Part shown: positions 4,274-5,601 of the stretch, in pieces
Numbering within the stretch: the stretch's first letter is position 1
How the letters are laid out: each line of letters begins with the position of its first letter
NCBI GenBank assembly: GCA_022448645.1
Contig: JAKVBZ010000179.1
Location: 1 to 5,601 of the forward strand
DNA from: Pirellulaceae bacterium
Lineage (GTDB): Bacteria; Planctomycetota; Planctomycetia; Pirellulales; Pirellulaceae
DNA: 5,601 bases
Direction: 5' to 3'
Notes under the pieces: model-generated
The model's database searches: none
Told to the model about the DNA's origin: nothing
The model's input: the letters and a program-made list of their open reading frames with translations, nothing else
Translations under genes and position numbers: made by a program

Positions 4274-5365
4274 TTGCCAGCGTTAAAACAAATTGATGTC
4301 GCCTTGGCGGATCGGTCGTATTCAATTGAAATTGGGCAAGGCATTTTTTCTCGACTTGCCCCGCGGATACGGGACAGATTTGAGGCCTCCCATGTCTTGG
4401 TGGTTTCGGACGTGTCCGTGAATCGGTGGTCGCAGCAAGCCATTCAAGATCTAAAAGCAGTCGGGATCCGTGCGGATCGATTGGAGGTGCCTTCGGGCGA
4501 AACTTCCAAATCAGTCGAACATCTAAATTTGCTGTGGCAGGAGTTTCAAGCTATCGGGGCTGACCGAACCACGATGGTGATGGCCATTGGCGGCGGAGTG
4601 GCCGGTGACTTGGCTGGTTTCGCCGCGGCGACCTACGCTCGAGGACTTCGATTTTTCCAAGTACCCACAACGCTACTTGCGATGGTCGACAGTAGCGTGG
4701 GTGGCAAAACGGGAATCAATCTTCCAACTTCGAAAAATATGGTCGGTGCATTTTGGCAGCCGCTGGGGGTGATGATTGAGCTGGAGACACTCGAAACCTT
4801 GCCTCGCCGCGAATACCTTTCTGGTTTGGCTGAGGTGACGAAGTACGGGGTCATTATGGATGAGGACTTTTTTGCTTTTTTGGAGTCGAACACCTCCGCG
4901 GTTCTTGAGCGTCACCCGGACGTCTTGATTCCACTGGTTGCACGCTGCTGTGCACTTAAGGCGGAAGTGGTTGCGGCAGACGAACGAGAAACATCTGGGC
5001 GTCGTGCCATTCTCAATTACGGGCATACTTTTGCTCACGCCTTCGAAAATCTTTTGGGTTACGGGACGATTCTTCACGGTGAAGCGGTGTCCATTGGGAT
5101 GCACTGCGCGGCTCGACTTGCCACGCGTCTTGGCCGGGTTTCTAACGAATTCGTCGAGCGACAAAAACAGTTGCTACTTGCTTTGGGGCTTCCGGTGGAA
5201 ATGCCAAAATTGGATTCGAAGGCAGTTTTAGCCACGATGCAAAGAGATAAAAAAGTGGCTCACGGGAAACTGAGATTCATTTTGCCCGATCGGCTCGGGA
5301 AGGTTTCGTTGGTCGATCATGTTGAAACCGAGGCTCTCATAGAGACTCTAGAGCAAGAGACTTGA
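4274..5365 (+). CDS. aroB: 3-dehydroquinate synthase
   Basis: This cytoplasmic enzyme converts DAHP to 3-dehydroquinate, the second step of the shikimate pathway to aromatic amino acids, using NAD+ and a divalent metal. The 363 residues are full length. Visible family motifs: PSGETSK (73-79), the NAD-binding GGGVAGDLAGFAAATYARG (106-124), QVPTTLLAMVDSSVGGKTGIN (129-149, given in part), KNMVGAFWQP (154-163), GLAEVTKYG (184-192), DERETSGRRAILNYGHTFAH (236-255) and LHGEAVSIGM (267-276). The expected metal ligands are E187, H251 and H268, with spacing matching the E. coli enzyme. The start is TTG (4274), with GGGGTG (4264-4269) upstream; an in-frame TAG at 4250 excludes any longer form, and the first in-frame ATG is about 100 codons in, past PSGE, so TTG is the only sensible start. 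No other shikimate gene is visible, and no terminator is seen after the stop. Confidence 0.97.
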   Translation: MPALKQIDVALADRSYSIEIGQGIFSRLAPRIRDRFEASHVLVVSDVSVNRWSQQAIQDLKAVGIRADRLEVPSGETSKSVEHLNLLWQEFQAIGADRTTMVMAIGGGVAGDLAGFAAATYARGLRFFQVPTTLLAMVDSSVGGKTGINLPTSKNMVGAFWQPLGVMIELETLETLPRREYLSGLAEVTKYGVIMDEDFFAFLESNTSAVLERHPDVLIPLVARCCALKAEVVAADERETSGRRAILNYGHTFAHAFENLLGYGTILHGEAVSIGMHCAARLATRLGRVSNEFVERQKQLLLALGLPVEMPKLDSKAVLATMQRDKKVAHGKLRFILPDRLGKVSLVDHVETEALIETLEQET

Positions 5366-5502
5366 TTGAGATCCTTGGCCCAGCGGTTCAAGATTTCCGG
5401 AGCATGTTCATTGCCGTAATTCTGCAGTCGTTTCGCGTCGATGATTTGACGGTTGATCTCACCGATGCGCTTCTTCAAAGCCGGCGATTTCGCCGCGGCC
5501 AT
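5317..5502 (-). pseudogene. Hypothetical short ORF, probable remnant of a minus-strand gene
   Basis: Sixty-one residues beginning MAAAKSPALKKRIGEINRQ run leftward and end inside aroB, overlapping its last 49 bases in antisense. The first 47 residues look like real protein: a basic helical stretch, INRQIIDAKRLQNYG, then APEILNRWAKDLNQ. Roughly two thirds of these codons end in G or C. The last 14 or so residues are only the complement of the aroB C-terminus and so are unlikely to be a selected sequence. There is no ribosome binding site before ATG 5502, and the frame is closed 18 bases upstream by TGA. A second minus frame (5475-5600) reads LLNKEVVKGNVFEAAKPVE into the same point, so the two could be one gene broken by a one-base loss near 5502. 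I do not recognise the protein. It may also be a chance frame. Confidence 0.3.
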
Positions 5503-5601
5503 TCGACGGGTTTTGCGGCTTCAAAAACGTTGCCTTTTACCACTTCCTTATTTAGCAAGGGGCGCCTCCAGCGAGGTCTTTGGCGTAAGATGCCAAGTCT
5601 C
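5503..5601. other. Right-hand end without a confident gene
   Basis: No plus-strand gene, terminator or promoter is convincing here. On the minus strand all three frames are open at the window edge. One reads DLASYAKDLAGGAPC and stops at TAA 5552-5554; another reads ETWHLTPKTSLEAPLAK and stops at 5548-5550; the third continues to 5475. The stretch includes a short inverted repeat, CCTT/AAGG around 5546-5560, and the palindrome GGCGCC (5561-5566). It could be the tail of a gene beyond the window or a dispersed intergenic repeat. Confidence 0.3.

Noticed and set aside
4673..5164. A 163-codon minus-strand frame inside aroB
   Set aside because: It is antisense to highly conserved aroB motifs, with no domain and no ribosome binding site; a shadow frame.
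5480..5500. CGGCG/CGCCG hairpin as an aroB terminator
   Set aside because: Only 5 bp, no T tract, over 110 bases past the stop and inside a possible minus-strand coding remnant.
1..5601. CRISPR array, tRNA or rRNA genes, insertion sequences, toxin-antitoxin or phage genes
   Set aside because: No regularly spaced repeats, no cloverleaf or rRNA-like sequence, no transposase, integrase or toxin motifs were seen on either strand.

Overview
This window looks like planctomycete DNA, probably Pirellulaceae-like (Rhodopirellula/Blastopirellula/Bremerella type). The evidence is a DUF1559 protein with a prepilin-type N-terminus, the 3' end of a near-identical paralogue just upstream, and a small lipoprotein with a carboxypeptidase-regulatory-like fold ending in a typical planctomycete C-terminal pattern. 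Genes are spaced out, and most carry their own terminator and a recognisable sigma70-like promoter. The genus is inference; the family-level gene content is visible in the translations.

Layout. Positions 1-55 are the last 17 codons of a first DUF1559 gene, followed by an intrinsic terminator (106-140). A promoter (186-214) and a hairpin-bearing leader precede a complete DUF1559 gene, best started at ATG 346 rather than the longer in-frame ATG 274; it ends at 1353 with a strong terminator (1385-1419). A lipoprotein gene (1619-2122) follows with its own terminator (2152-2187). The T-tract of that terminator runs into the -35 box of the next promoter, which drives a GTG-started, membrane-anchored TPR protein (2280-3680). 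Then come rpsU (bS21, 3840-4028) and, after a structured spacer with a terminator (4114-4137), a TTG-started aroB (3-dehydroquinate synthase, 4274-5365). The last 236 bases hold no convincing complete gene, only minus-strand open frames that look like the remnant of one.

How they work together. Everything confidently called is on the plus strand, but terminators separate most genes, so this is a row of mostly single-gene units rather than an operon. The DUF1559 pair and the lipoprotein are envelope/secreted proteins of families expanded in planctomycetes; the TPR protein is probably a membrane-tethered scaffold of unknown partner; rpsU and aroB are housekeeping genes for translation and the shikimate pathway.

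No defence system, CRISPR array, mobile element or biosynthetic cluster is visible. The observations most worth following are the branched RNA fold directly after the rpsU stop codon, the terminator-like hairpin inside the DUF1559 leader, the 37-base exact repeat shared by the two DUF1559 genes, and the decayed-looking minus-strand coding remnant after aroB.
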